64,000 bases of DNA from JBGVSA01 sp041807905 (GTDB lineage: Bacteria; Pseudomonadota; Gammaproteobacteria; Burkholderiales; Rhodocyclaceae). The notes under the pieces are model-generated. The model had not been told where the DNA came from. It searched no databases and saw only the letters and a list, made by a program, of their open reading frames with translations. Shown here one piece after another: positions 1-7,810 of the stretch. The position numbers and the translations under genes are program-made. Position 1 is the first letter of the stretch. Every line of letters starts with the position of its first letter. The DNA lies in NCBI RefSeq assembly GCF_041807905.1, contig NZ_JBGVSA010000009.1, forward strand, positions 100,143 through 164,142, in the 5' to 3' direction.

Positions 1-286
1 CACCGGCATCATCGGCACGCTCGGGGCGGGCTTCGTGTGGGATCTGTCGCACACCGATCAAGTATCGGCCGACCTCGAACTGCCCAAGTGGATCGTCTAC
101 CTCGCCATTCCGTGCGGCTCGTACCTGATGTGCTTCCGCTTCCTGCAGGTGGCGTGGAACTTCGTCCACACGGGTGAGTTGCCCGCGCACGACCATGCGC
201 AGGTCGAGGGGCTGGAAGAAACCGACCTCATCGCCGACATCGCGCGCAGTGCCAATGCGCCTCACCATGGAGAGCTGCGTCGATGA
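1..286 (+). CDS. dctQ: TRAP transporter small permease (DctQ), 3' part only
   Basis: The reading frame is already open at base 2 and runs to a TGA at 284-286, so about the last 94 residues are present. They contain one clear membrane segment (IVYLAIPCGSYLMCFRFLQV) followed by a hydrophilic tail, which matches the C-terminal end of four-helix DctQ subunits. In TRAP systems this inner-membrane subunit partners the large permease and a periplasmic solute-binding protein for sodium-driven uptake of organic acids. The stop codon overlaps the start of the next gene (ATGA), so the two are translationally coupled. The binding-protein gene presumably lies upstream, outside the window. The family call rests mainly on the dctM neighbour. 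Confidence 0.85.
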   Translation, partial: TGIIGTLGAGFVWDLSHTDQVSADLELPKWIVYLAIPCGSYLMCFRFLQVAWNFVHTGELPAHDHAQVEGLEETDLIADIARSANAPHHGELRR

Positions 287-1950
287 ATACCGCAATCATC
301 TTCGGGCTGCTGCTGGCCCTCATGCTCACCGGCATGCCGATCTCGATTTCGCTCGGCCTGACGGTGCTGACTTTCCTCTTCACGATGACGCAGGTGCCTA
401 TCGAGGCCGTGGCGTTGAAGTTGTTCACTGGGATCGAGAACTTCGAGATCATGGCGATCCCGTTCTTCATCCTGGCGGGTAACTTTCTCACCCACGGCGG
501 CGTGGCGCGCCGCATGATCGCTTTTGCCACGTCGCTCGTCGGGCACTGGCACGGCGGGCTCGGGCTCGCAGGCGTGCTGGCCTGTGCACTGTTCGCCGCA
601 GTGTCGGGGTCCAGCCCGGCCACGGTGGTGGCAATCGGTTCGATCATTCTGCCCGCGATGGTGAAGGCCGGTTTCCCGCGCAACTTTGGCGCCGGCATCA
701 TCACGACGTCGGGCGCGCTGGGCATTCTGATTCCGCCCTCGATCGTGATGGTGATGTATTCGGTCGCGACCAACGTGTCGGTCGGCAAGCTGTTCATGGC
801 GGGTGTCATTCCCGGCATCATGCTGGCCGCCGTCCTCGGCCTGGTGACGTGGTTCATCGCCTGGCGCAAAGGTTATCCGCGGGTGAAGATCTTCCCCGAT
901 CGAACCGGCGGGCAGGCGACCATCGGCGGGTTCTTCGGGCTTTTCTATGCGTTCGTGTTCACCGTTGTGCCGGTGTGGGTGATCGGCAAGCTGCTGGGCG
1001 ATGCGATCGGCTCGGAGGGCGCCGGTTACGTGCTGGCGGGTATCGTCTGGCTGGCGCTCGCGCCGTGGACCACGCGCAGCAAGATGGTCACACGTGTCGT
1101 CTATGTGGCGCTGGTGGTGATCGGCTCGCCACTCGCGTTGACGCTGGCGATGAGCGGCGCCCTGACCAGCACGGCCACGCTGCTCGGCTTCTTCATCATT
1201 GCGTCGGTCATCTGGCTGGTCATCATCCAGGCTTGCGGACGCTACACGCGGATCGCGCCCACCTTCCGGTTCGAGTTGATGTGGGAATCACTGGCAGTGT
1301 GGCGCTCGTACTGGAACAGCATCTGGGGGCTGTTGCTGATCCTGGTGGTGATGGGCGGTATCTACACGGGCGTTTTCACGCCGACCGAAGCGGCGGCGAT
1401 GAGCGCGGTATACGCCTTCTTCGTGGCCGTGTTCGTGTACCGCGACATGGGCCTGCGCGACGTGCCGAAGGTGCTGCTCGCGTCGGCCAACATGAGCGCG
1501 ATGCTGCTATACATCATCACCAACGCCGTGCTGTTCTCGTTTCTCATGACGCACGAGAACATTCCGCAGCGCATGGCCGAATGGATGTTCGCACAGCAGT
1601 TGTCACCATGGATGTTCCTGCTCGCCTGCAACATCATCCTGCTGGCGGCGGGCAACTTCATGGAGCCGTCGTCGATCGTGCTGATCATGGCGCCGATCCT
1701 GTTCCCGGTGGCCACGCGCCTGGGCATCGACCCGATCGCGTTCGGCATCATGATGGTGGTGAACATGGAGGTCGGCATGTGCCACCCACCTGTGGGACTC
1801 AACTTGTACGTGGCCTCGGGCATCACCAAGATGGGGATTACCGATCTCACGGTGGCGGTCATGCCATGGCTGCTGTCGATGCTCGCCTTCCTGTTGTTGA
1901 TCACGTATATCCCGATCATCAGTACGTGGTTGCCGAGCATTGCCATGTAG
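283..1950 (+). CDS. dctM: TRAP transporter large permease (DctM), long variant with extra membrane block
   Basis: This 555-residue multi-spanning inner-membrane protein is the transport channel of a TRAP uptake system. The N-terminal half (residues 1-200) has the family pattern, including GSSPATVVAIGSIILPAM and SGALGILIPPSIVMVMYS. The conserved GGIYTGVFTPTEAAA lies near residue 357, and NFMEPSSIVLIMAPILFPVA follows near 455. Typical DctM proteins have about 430 residues. The excess sits between residues about 205 and 340 as a hydrophobic stretch that looks like three or four additional helices. The start ATG has GGAGAG eight bases upstream and overlaps the dctQ stop. A strong terminator follows. 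The substrate cannot be read from the sequence. Confidence 0.93.
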   Translation: MNTAIIFGLLLALMLTGMPISISLGLTVLTFLFTMTQVPIEAVALKLFTGIENFEIMAIPFFILAGNFLTHGGVARRMIAFATSLVGHWHGGLGLAGVLACALFAAVSGSSPATVVAIGSIILPAMVKAGFPRNFGAGIITTSGALGILIPPSIVMVMYSVATNVSVGKLFMAGVIPGIMLAAVLGLVTWFIAWRKGYPRVKIFPDRTGGQATIGGFFGLFYAFVFTVVPVWVIGKLLGDAIGSEGAGYVLAGIVWLALAPWTTRSKMVTRVVYVALVVIGSPLALTLAMSGALTSTATLLGFFIIASVIWLVIIQACGRYTRIAPTFRFELMWESLAVWRSYWNSIWGLLLILVVMGGIYTGVFTPTEAAAMSAVYAFFVAVFVYRDMGLRDVPKVLLASANMSAMLLYIITNAVLFSFLMTHENIPQRMAEWMFAQQLSPWMFLLACNIILLAAGNFMEPSSIVLIMAPILFPVATRLGIDPIAFGIMMVVNMEVGMCHPPVGLNLYVASGITKMGITDLTVAVMPWLLSMLAFLLLITYIPIISTWLPSIAM

Positions 1951-1970
1951 CGCGCCAGTGCGCATCGACG

Positions 1971-2003
1971 AAAAAGGCCGGGCAGTGACGCCCGGCCTTT
2001 TTT
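1971..2003 (+). terminator. Rho-independent terminator after dctM
   Basis: A GC-rich stem (GGCCGGGC paired with GCCCGGCC) with a six-base loop is preceded by five A and followed by six T, starting 20 bases past the dctM stop. The flanking A and T runs would let it work in either direction, but only the + strand gene ends here. Confidence 0.9.
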
Positions 2004-2036
2004 GTGTGCGGACCTCGCTGCGGGTAGCATCCGTCG

Positions 2037-2765
2037 ATGCTCGAAATTCTGTATCGCGACGAATACCTCGTCGCCGTTCACAAACCCGCCGGACTGCTCG
2101 TCCACCGCAGCGACCTCGATCGACACGAGACACGCTTCGCCGTGCAGATCGTGCGCGATCAGATCGGTCAGCCGGTCACGCCCGTACATCGACTGGACCG
2201 GGGCACGTCCGGCGTACTGCTGTTCGCGCTACAGCGCGAGGCCTTGATCGGTGCGAGTCGCGCGTTCGAACTCAACAAGGTCGACAAGACGTATCTGGCC
2301 GTCGTGCGGGGCTGGCCGGACGAGGGCGGCACCATCGATCATGCGCTCGGCCGCCTGCGTGATGAGCGCGAATTTGTGCACGCGGAGGCCTCGATCGAGG
2401 CGCAGAAAGCCATCACCGATTACCGCCGCCTGGCGACCATCGAATTGCCGATCAGGGTGGATGCCTACCCCACCAGCCGCTACGCGCTGGTGCGCCTGCA
2501 TCCGCATACGGGGAGGCGTCATCAGCTACGGCGGCACATGAAGCACATTTCGCATCCGATCGTGGGCGACGCCACCTATGGCAAGGGGCGGCACAACCGG
2601 ATGTTCCAGGAGCAATTCGATTGCCGCCGCATGCTGCTCGCCTGCACCGGGCTTGCGCTCGAGCATCCGGTCACTGGCGCATGGCTGCGCATCGCCGCAC
2701 GGCCGGCAGACGACTTTGCCGATGTGCTCCGACGATTCGACTGGACCGATGCATTGAGCGGATAG
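2037..2765 (+). CDS. truC: tRNA pseudouridine(65) synthase TruC
   Basis: This 242-residue protein of the RluA-type pseudouridine synthase family lacks an S4 domain. Residues 51-60 read HRLDRGTSGV, with Asp54 as the catalytic aspartate that attacks the target uridine. The opening MLEILYRDEYLVAVHKPAG, the VHRSDLDR segment and the later HTGRRHQLRRHMKHISHPI stretch resemble E. coli TruC, which modifies U65 in the T-stem of tRNAs, more than the rRNA-directed RluA/C/D enzymes. It starts 34 bases after the dctM terminator and ends four bases before the convergent piuC gene. No terminator is visible in that tight junction. Other RluA-family targets cannot be excluded by eye. Confidence 0.88.
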   Translation: MLEILYRDEYLVAVHKPAGLLVHRSDLDRHETRFAVQIVRDQIGQPVTPVHRLDRGTSGVLLFALQREALIGASRAFELNKVDKTYLAVVRGWPDEGGTIDHALGRLRDEREFVHAEASIEAQKAITDYRRLATIELPIRVDAYPTSRYALVRLHPHTGRRHQLRRHMKHISHPIVGDATYGKGRHNRMFQEQFDCRRMLLACTGLALEHPVTGAWLRIAARPADDFADVLRRFDWTDALSG

Positions 2766-2769
2766 TCGA

Positions 2770-3447
2770 TCAGACCTCGGCCCACATGCGCAGAAGGTTG
2801 TGGTAGTTCGAGGTCAGGCTGATGAGTGCTTCGACGTCGCCGATCTGCCCGCGCAGGGTGGCGATGGCCATGTCCATTTCGAACAGCAGCGCGCGTTTGT
2901 TGTCGTCTCGCACCATGCTCTGCATCCACGTGAAGCACGCCAGGCGTTCGCCCCGTGTGACCGGCTCGACACGGTGCAGGCTCGTGCCCGGATAGACAAT
3001 CATGTCGCCGGCCGGCAGCTTGATGGAGTGCTCGCCGTAGGTGTCCTGGATCACCAGCTCACCGCCGTCGTAGCTTTCGGGGTCGGCCAGGAACAACGTC
3101 GCCGAGACGTCCGTGCGTACCGGCGGAATGCCCGGCAGCACACGTACCGACTTGTCCACGTGGGCGCCAAAGTGCATGCCGTTGCCGTAGCGATTGAACA
3201 GCGGCGGAAAGGTACGGAACGGCAACGCGCCCGAGAACAGCAATCCGTTGCGCTCCATGGCGCGCAAGACGATCTCGCGCGCGACGGGTAGTTCCGCAGC
3301 CCCCTCGGGCACCTGCATGTTGTACTTGACCTGCCCCGACTGGCTGCCCGCGGTAATACGGCCGTCGGCCCATTGCGTGCGCGACAGCAGTCCACGCAAC
3401 TCGGCGAGCTCTTCGGCGCTCAGGACATTGGGCACATGCAGCAGCAT
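2770..3447 (-). CDS. piuC: PKHD-type Fe(II)/2-oxoglutarate hydroxylase PiuC
   Basis: This 225-residue cytoplasmic dioxygenase belongs to the PiuC/YbiX family. The iron triad is visible as His96 and Asp98 (GAHVDKS) and His158 (GTSLHRVEP), with Arg168 placed to bind 2-oxoglutarate. Members are usually iron-regulated and sit next to siderophore receptors; the physiological substrate is not firmly known. The ATG at 3447 is chosen because GGAGAAC lies just upstream and the protein then has the family length and the usual MLLHVPNVLS-type beginning; an earlier in-frame start would add an arginine-rich tail. The TonB receptor gene lies upstream on the same strand, so both could share its Fur-controlled promoter. 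Confidence 0.92.
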   Translation of the reverse strand: MLLHVPNVLSAEELAELRGLLSRTQWADGRITAGSQSGQVKYNMQVPEGAAELPVAREIVLRAMERNGLLFSGALPFRTFPPLFNRYGNGMHFGAHVDKSVRVLPGIPPVRTDVSATLFLADPESYDGGELVIQDTYGEHSIKLPAGDMIVYPGTSLHRVEPVTRGERLACFTWMQSMVRDDNKRALLFEMDMAIATLRGQIGDVEALISLTSNYHNLLRMWAEV

Positions 3448-3533
3448 CGTTGTTCTCCGCTTCGTTCGTCTCGATCCAGGCCGGAGCTTAGCGCGCGCAA
3501 TGACGGCACGCATCCGGCGTTACGCCAAACAGA

Positions 3534-3563
3534 ACGGCCCCGCGCCAGTTCGACGCGGGGCCG
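3534..3563 (-). terminator. Possible terminator between the TonB receptor and piuC
   Basis: A ten-base-pair stem (CGGCCCCGCG / CGCGGGGCCG) with a nine-base loop lies 30 bases beyond the receptor stop. On the minus strand it is followed by TTCTGTTT, a weak U-rich tail, so read-through into piuC is likely. Confidence 0.55.
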
Positions 3564-3595
3564 CATAGGTGGCACGCCTTTTCAGCGTGCAGCAT

Positions 3596-5824
3596 TTACC
3601 ACTTGTATTCGCCCGTCAGCAGCACGGTGCGGGCCTGGCCCGGCACGGCGTGGCCGCGGTAGAGCGCATCCCAGTAGACCTTGTTGGTCAGGTTCAGGAT
3701 GTTGAGCTTGAGGGCGTAATCCTGCTCGTCGTACTCAATGAGCGCGTCATAGCGCGTGTAGGCCGGCGCGACGTTGGTGTTGCCGCCCCAGGTGCTCACA
3801 CCGGCACCGACGACGTCGGGCGGCGTACGCTGGCTCATGCGTTCGACGCCGCCGCCGATTCTCCACTTCGGCGTGAGTCGGTACGTCGTCCAGAGATTGC
3901 CCGCGTAGATCGGCGTGTTGCCCGGACGCTGCCCGACGGATGCCGGCGCGTTGGAAGCATCGATGCGCGCGCTCTGCAGCGTGTATGACAGGTACACCTG
4001 CCAGTCCGGCGTGATGTTGCCGGAGGCAGAGAGTTCAAGGCCGTTGGTGTGACGCTTGCCCGACAGCAGGTAGTTGGTCGAAGTCGTGTCCGGGTCGGTA
4101 TTGCGCTCGTTGAACTTCTCGGTGCGGAAAATCGCGGCCGACAAGGACAGGTCGCCGCCGAACAGTTCCCACTTGCCGCCGATTTCGTAGTTGCGGCTCT
4201 CTTCCGGCGGCGTGTTGGCGCCGCGTGCGTCGAACTGATAGAGATCGCCCGAGGTGTTGTACGAGTTGCCAATCGAGACGTAGTACGACTGCGTGTCGCT
4301 TGGTTGATAGATCAGGCCGCTGCGGTAGCTCCACAGACGATCGGTGCGCCCGTACTGTGTGCCGATGGCATTCGGCGTATTGGGCGGCGGCGAAATGTAG
4401 TCGGCGTTGAAGTAGTCGTAACGCAGGCCGAGCAACAGCTTCCACTGCTTGGTCAGCTCCAGCGTGTCCTGCCCGAAGACGCCGATCGACGTGTCCTTGT
4501 ACTTGTTGGACTTGACCTTGTCGCCGCGCGGACCGATCTGCGCCATCGTGTCGGGGTTGCCGAACGTAGTGGACGGTCGGGTGGCCCGCATGGTGTACGT
4601 GTAGTTCTGAACGTCCTCGTTGCCGAAGTCGATGCCGCCGACCAGTTGATGCCCCATGCCCCAGAAATCGGCGCGCGTCACGTAGGTGCTCTGCAGATAC
4701 ACGTTGGTGTTCTCGCCCGCCGGGTTGTTGGCCGGTTGTGTAGCGCGGTTGACGGTGGTGTTGTCGTTGATCGAGGTCGTGCCGCTGGGGAGCGTCGCCT
4801 GGGTGGCGAACAGATCGCGCGTGTACTGGCCGACGCGCAGCGCAGTGGTCAGCGTGGTGTCCTTGTCGAAGCGGTGCGTCCAGTTGGCCGTGGCCACATC
4901 GGCCGAGTCCTTCTGGTAGTCATAGTTGGCGAAGCCGTAGAACTTGTCGGCGGCCGCATCCACCGGTCTGCCCTGGAACCAGCCAAAACCAAGGTCGGGG
5001 GTGTTGTCGTAGTTCAGGTGATAGTACGAAACCTGGAATTCGTCGCGCGTGCCGATCCCCCAGCGGAAGCTCGGCGCGAAACCGTAGCGCTTGCTCGTCA
5101 CGCCTTCGCGGGCGGAATCGGAGTCCTGCACCATGGCATTGAGGCGGAACGCGGCATCTTCGCCGGTCACCTTGTTCACATCGACCGTGGCGCGGCCATA
5201 CGAATACTGACCCGCAGTCACCGCGACGCGCCCCGTGTCGATGAGCATCGGCGACTTGGACACCTGGTTGATGACCGCGCCGGTCGAACCGCGACCGAAC
5301 AGCATCGAGGCCGGGCCCTTGAGCACTTCGATCCGCTCGTCGTTGAAGATGTCGCGGCTGTACGTGCTGGCGTCTCGCATGCCATCCATGTAGAAGTCGC
5401 CGCGCGCGGTGAAACCGCGGATGTTGATGTTGTCGCCGCCGGGCGTACCGCCCTCGGCCGCGTTGAAGGTAATGCCCGCAACCCCGGCCAGCGCCTGCTT
5501 CATCGAATCGACGCCGCGATCGAGCAGCAGCGATTCATTCATGATGTTCAGTGTCTGGGGCACGTCGCGCGGCAGCGTTGGCACCTTGCCGATGGTGGTC
5601 ACCCCGGGCTGATACGTCTTGGCCTCGACTTCTGCCTGCCCTTTCACGTTGATGGTGGGCAGCACCTTGTCGGCGGATTCGGCTTGCGCATCCTGCTGGG
5701 CCACCGGTGCATTGGCCGGCGCCTGTTGGGCGTAAGCCATGGGGCTCGCCATCGCGGCCCCCGCCGCCATGGCCGTGAGCAGTCGCGAGGGCGCGAACTG
5801 CAGTACCTCGTGCGGGTATTTCAT
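3596..5824 (-). CDS. TonB-dependent siderophore receptor (Fiu/PiuA type)
   Basis: This 742-residue outer-membrane receptor has a signal peptide with likely cleavage after AYA (residue 32). A plug domain of about residues 75-190 follows, including GGDNINIRGFTARGDFYMDG and the VLKGPASMLFGRGSTGAVIN stretch typical of siderophore receptors. A long beta-barrel ends in a terminal aromatic residue (GEYKW). It imports ferric siderophore, probably catecholate, using TonB energy; TonB-ExbBD are not in the window. The partner gene piuC lies downstream and a Fur-box-like sequence lies 58 bases upstream of the start, which supports iron-starvation induction. The exact siderophore cannot be deduced. PiuA or Fiu are the closest named relatives I recognise. 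Confidence 0.93.
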   Translation of the reverse strand: MKYPHEVLQFAPSRLLTAMAAGAAMASPMAYAQQAPANAPVAQQDAQAESADKVLPTINVKGQAEVEAKTYQPGVTTIGKVPTLPRDVPQTLNIMNESLLLDRGVDSMKQALAGVAGITFNAAEGGTPGGDNINIRGFTARGDFYMDGMRDASTYSRDIFNDERIEVLKGPASMLFGRGSTGAVINQVSKSPMLIDTGRVAVTAGQYSYGRATVDVNKVTGEDAAFRLNAMVQDSDSAREGVTSKRYGFAPSFRWGIGTRDEFQVSYYHLNYDNTPDLGFGWFQGRPVDAAADKFYGFANYDYQKDSADVATANWTHRFDKDTTLTTALRVGQYTRDLFATQATLPSGTTSINDNTTVNRATQPANNPAGENTNVYLQSTYVTRADFWGMGHQLVGGIDFGNEDVQNYTYTMRATRPSTTFGNPDTMAQIGPRGDKVKSNKYKDTSIGVFGQDTLELTKQWKLLLGLRYDYFNADYISPPPNTPNAIGTQYGRTDRLWSYRSGLIYQPSDTQSYYVSIGNSYNTSGDLYQFDARGANTPPEESRNYEIGGKWELFGGDLSLSAAIFRTEKFNERNTDPDTTSTNYLLSGKRHTNGLELSASGNITPDWQVYLSYTLQSARIDASNAPASVGQRPGNTPIYAGNLWTTYRLTPKWRIGGGVERMSQRTPPDVVGAGVSTWGGNTNVAPAYTRYDALIEYDEQDYALKLNILNLTNKVYWDALYRGHAVPGQARTVLLTGEYKW

Positions 5825-5881
5825 CTTCTCTCCGTGAGCTGCTGCCGCCGGTCGTGTTTGGCGACGGTCGTTGTTAATTTT

Positions 5882-5900
5882 GATAATGCGAATTATTGCT
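5882..5900 (-). promoter_or_regulatory. Fur-box-like operator upstream of the TonB receptor
   Basis: The 19 bases GATAATGCGAATTATTGCT match 13 of 19 positions of the classic Fur consensus and form an imperfect palindrome in an AT-rich stretch. The site lies 58-76 bases upstream of the receptor start codon. Reading the minus strand, a TTACAA hexamer and a TATCAA hexamer 17 bases apart span the box, so Fur bound here would cover the promoter. Confidence 0.75.
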
Positions 5901-6114
5901 ATTTGTAATGTTATGCGTCAAACGCAAACAAATAGATCGGTGCTATTTGTTGCAGCAACGCAACACGATGGGGTATCGCAGATGGAGATCGACCGCTCAG
6001 ACGATCAGCCGCAATCGAGGGAGATGTGCAAATTTGGGTGACAAGTAAGCGCTTAGCATGACAACTTTAGGCGTATACCCGGATAATCCGCGGCGCTCCC
6101 GCCACCCCATTGTC

Positions 6115-6411
6115 ATGATGTTCGAGATCGAATCGACCAGTTTTTGCCCGAGCGGCCTGGCCCCACGCTGGACCTGGTGGATTCGCGGCATCGCCGGCAG
6201 TACGCGATACGGCGTCGTCGGCACCGACGAGCAGGGCCGTGGCCTCTACCTGTACGAGTATCGTGGCGACGCCGGCCCCGCACGCTCGGCACTGCTCCCC
6301 GCCAATCGCTTCAACTTGTGCGGTGAACTTGCCAAACCGGAAGCGACGCGCCAGCTCGTCGCGGCGCTCGTCCAGCTCGGCTGGGACAAGCGCCAGCCTG
6401 CCCACGGCTAA
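6115..6411 (+). CDS. Small hypothetical protein (98 aa)
   Basis: I do not recognise a family. The 98 residues are soluble-looking, rich in aromatic and glycine residues in the first half (PRWTWWIRGIAG, GLYLYEYRGD) and helical at the end (PEATRQLVAALVQLGWDKR). There is no signal peptide or membrane segment. Codon use is GC-rich in third positions like its neighbours. Tandem ATG codons stand at 6115 and 6118; an earlier ATG at 6058 would add 19 residues that look like leader sequence. No convincing ribosome site precedes any of the three. It lies 82 bases upstream of the cobalamin adenosyltransferase gene and may be co-transcribed with it. Confidence 0.55.
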   Translation: MMFEIESTSFCPSGLAPRWTWWIRGIAGSTRYGVVGTDEQGRGLYLYEYRGDAGPARSALLPANRFNLCGELAKPEATRQLVAALVQLGWDKRQPAHG

Positions 6412-6493
6412 CCGGTGGGGCATTCCGGCACCATGGCGCGCCTGCAGCCGCCGGGCGACAATGCCCTGCCCTTCGACCCAAGAGAGAACAGGC

Positions 6494-7036
6494 ATGGCAA
6501 ACCGACTTTCCCGCATCACGACACGCACTGGTGACGATGGCAGCACCGGCTTGGGCGATGGCACGCGCACGCGGAAAAACAGTGCGCGCATCCACGCTCT
6601 TGGTGATGTCGATGAGCTGAATTCGTGCATTGGTGTACTGCTGTGCGAGAGCCTCCCGGACAGCGCACGGGTGACACTGGTGCGGATGCAGAACGAACTG
6701 TTCGATCTTGGCGGAGAAATCGCCGTGCCCGGCTACACCATGGTCAGCGAGGCGCACGTGGCGCGGCTCGAAGCCGATCTCGCGACGTTCAATGCCGTAC
6801 TGCCTCCGCTCAAGGAATTCATCCTCCCCGGCGGATCGCGCGCTGCGGCGCTGGCTCACTTGGCGCGCACCGTCGCACGGCGGGCGGAACGCTCAGTGGT
6901 CCAGCTATCGGAGAATGAAGAAATCGGCGCACCGGTGCGCCAGTATCTGAATCGCGCCTCGGACCTGTTGTTCGTCCTGGGGCGTTGGATCAATCGCGAA
7001 GCCGGCGTTGCCGATGTGCTGTGGGAGCGTCGCTGA
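6494..7036 (+). CDS. Cob(I)alamin adenosyltransferase, PduO type
   Basis: This 180-residue enzyme transfers the adenosyl group of ATP to cob(I)alamin to make coenzyme B12. The ATP-binding RTGDDGSTGLGDG stretch is at residues 11-23, and the helix-bundle signature RIHALGDVDELNSCIG follows. The C-terminal RASDLLFVLGRWINR is typical of PduO/MMAB enzymes rather than the unrelated CobA/BtuR or EutT types. The length is normal. The ATG at 6494 is preceded by AGAGAGAACAGG and gives the canonical MANRLSRITTRTGDDG beginning. No cobalamin riboswitch is visible upstream and no B12-dependent enzyme lies nearby, so this is a stand-alone gene. Confidence 0.94.
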   Translation: MANRLSRITTRTGDDGSTGLGDGTRTRKNSARIHALGDVDELNSCIGVLLCESLPDSARVTLVRMQNELFDLGGEIAVPGYTMVSEAHVARLEADLATFNAVLPPLKEFILPGGSRAAALAHLARTVARRAERSVVQLSENEEIGAPVRQYLNRASDLLFVLGRWINREAGVADVLWERR

Positions 7037-7054
7037 GCCGGCTGCCGTCGGTTG

Positions 7055-7080
7055 GAAAATGGCGGCACTACGGCCGCCAT
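7055..7080 (-). terminator. Terminator after slyD
   Basis: A perfect eight-base-pair stem (ATGGCGGC / GCCGCCAT) with a six-base loop lies between the two convergent genes. On the minus strand it is followed by TTTTCC, so it most likely ends the slyD transcript. Confidence 0.65.
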
Positions 7081-7097
7081 GTGCCTTCTGGCACTGA

Positions 7098-7574
7098 TCA
7101 GTGGTGGTGACCGTGATCACCGTGAACGTGGCCGTGCGCGACTTCTTCGGCACTGGCCGCGCGCACCGATACCACCTTGACGGCAAAGCGCAGCGTGTAG
7201 CCGGCCAGTGGATGATTGCCATCCAGCAGCACGACGGGGCCCTTGATCTTCGCCACGGTGTAGACACGCGGAGCACCGTCCGGCCCCGGGCGCTCGATCT
7301 GCCCGCCGACCTTTACGCCGGGAGGAAATTCGGCCTTGGGCATCGTCGTTTCCAACGCGGGATCGCGCACGCCAAAGCCGTCTTCAGGCGTCAGTGTCAG
7401 CGTGGTCTGGAAGCCAGCCTCCTGCCCTTCGAGCGCCTCTTCTATCTTGGGCAGCAGATTGCCGTATCCGCCGTGCAGATAGGCAACAGGCTCGCGGGTC
7501 TGCTCGATGGCCGAGCCATTGACGTCGGCAACCTTGAAAGTAATGGTGACAGCGGTGTCCTTGGCGATTTTCAT
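7098..7574 (-). CDS. slyD: FKBP-type peptidyl-prolyl isomerase SlyD
   Basis: This 158-residue cytoplasmic prolyl isomerase and chaperone has the SlyD arrangement: a split FKBP core with the insert-in-flap domain in the middle (about residues 70-125). The opening VTITFKVADVNGSAIEQT, the GGYGNLLPKIEEALEGQEAG stretch and DGNHPLAGYTLRFAVKVVSV are characteristic. The C-terminus is a short histidine-rich tail (HGHVHGDHGHHH) that can bind nickel. E. coli SlyD has about 196 residues with a longer Cys/His tail, so this is the shorter betaproteobacterial form without cysteines. Metal delivery to the urease encoded 29 kb away is conceivable but unproven. Confidence 0.93.
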   Translation of the reverse strand: MKIAKDTAVTITFKVADVNGSAIEQTREPVAYLHGGYGNLLPKIEEALEGQEAGFQTTLTLTPEDGFGVRDPALETTMPKAEFPPGVKVGGQIERPGPDGAPRVYTVAKIKGPVVLLDGNHPLAGYTLRFAVKVVSVRAASAEEVAHGHVHGDHGHHH

Positions 7575-7663
7575 ACGCGGATCTCGGTCGAATTGAACAC
7601 AGGCGCGATTGTCGCGCAGACAGTGGTGCGGGGGCGCCCTTGCTGCGACAGACGCGGAAAAAG

Positions 7664-7695
7664 AAAAAGGCCGCTCAGTCTGAGCGGCCTTTTTG
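7664..7695 (-). terminator. Rho-independent terminator after tRNA-Pro / ispB
   Basis: A perfect nine-base-pair stem (GGCCGCTCA / TGAGCGGCC) with a three-base loop is flanked by an A run and a T run on each side. On the minus strand it stops transcripts that pass through the tRNA gene. The opposite orientation would work as well. Confidence 0.88.
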
Positions 7696-7715
7696 CTTGT
7701 ACTGCAAGGGAAACC

Positions 7716-7792
7716 TGGTCGGGGTGAGAGGATTCGAACCTCCGGCCTCTACGTCCCGAACGTAGCGCTCTACCAGGCTAAGCTACACCCCG
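7716..7792 (-). tRNA. tRNA-Pro (anticodon CGG)
   Basis: Read on the minus strand, the 77 bases fold as a full cloverleaf. The acceptor stem CGGGGTG pairs with CACCCCG, with discriminator A and an encoded CCA end. The anticodon stem CTACG/CGTAG closes the loop TTCGGGA, so the anticodon is CGG and it reads CCG proline codons. The T arm has the invariant GGTTCGAATCC. It sits immediately downstream of ispB and ahead of a strong terminator. No integrase or duplicated 3' end is nearby, so it does not look like a used attachment site. Confidence 0.97.
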
Positions 7793-7810
7793 TTTGTTGC
7801 GTTGCAAGCG

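Noticed and set aside
4049..5908. Long plus-strand frame opposite the TonB receptor (about 619 codons)
   Set aside because: The receptor on the other strand has clear plug and barrel motifs and a signal peptide; the antisense product has none and is a composition artefact.
6412..6493. Cobalamin riboswitch before the adenosyltransferase
   Set aside because: The leader is too short and lacks the B12-box sequence.
7716..7792. tRNA-Pro as an integration site for a genomic island
   Set aside because: No integrase, no direct repeat of the tRNA 3' end and only housekeeping genes on both sides.
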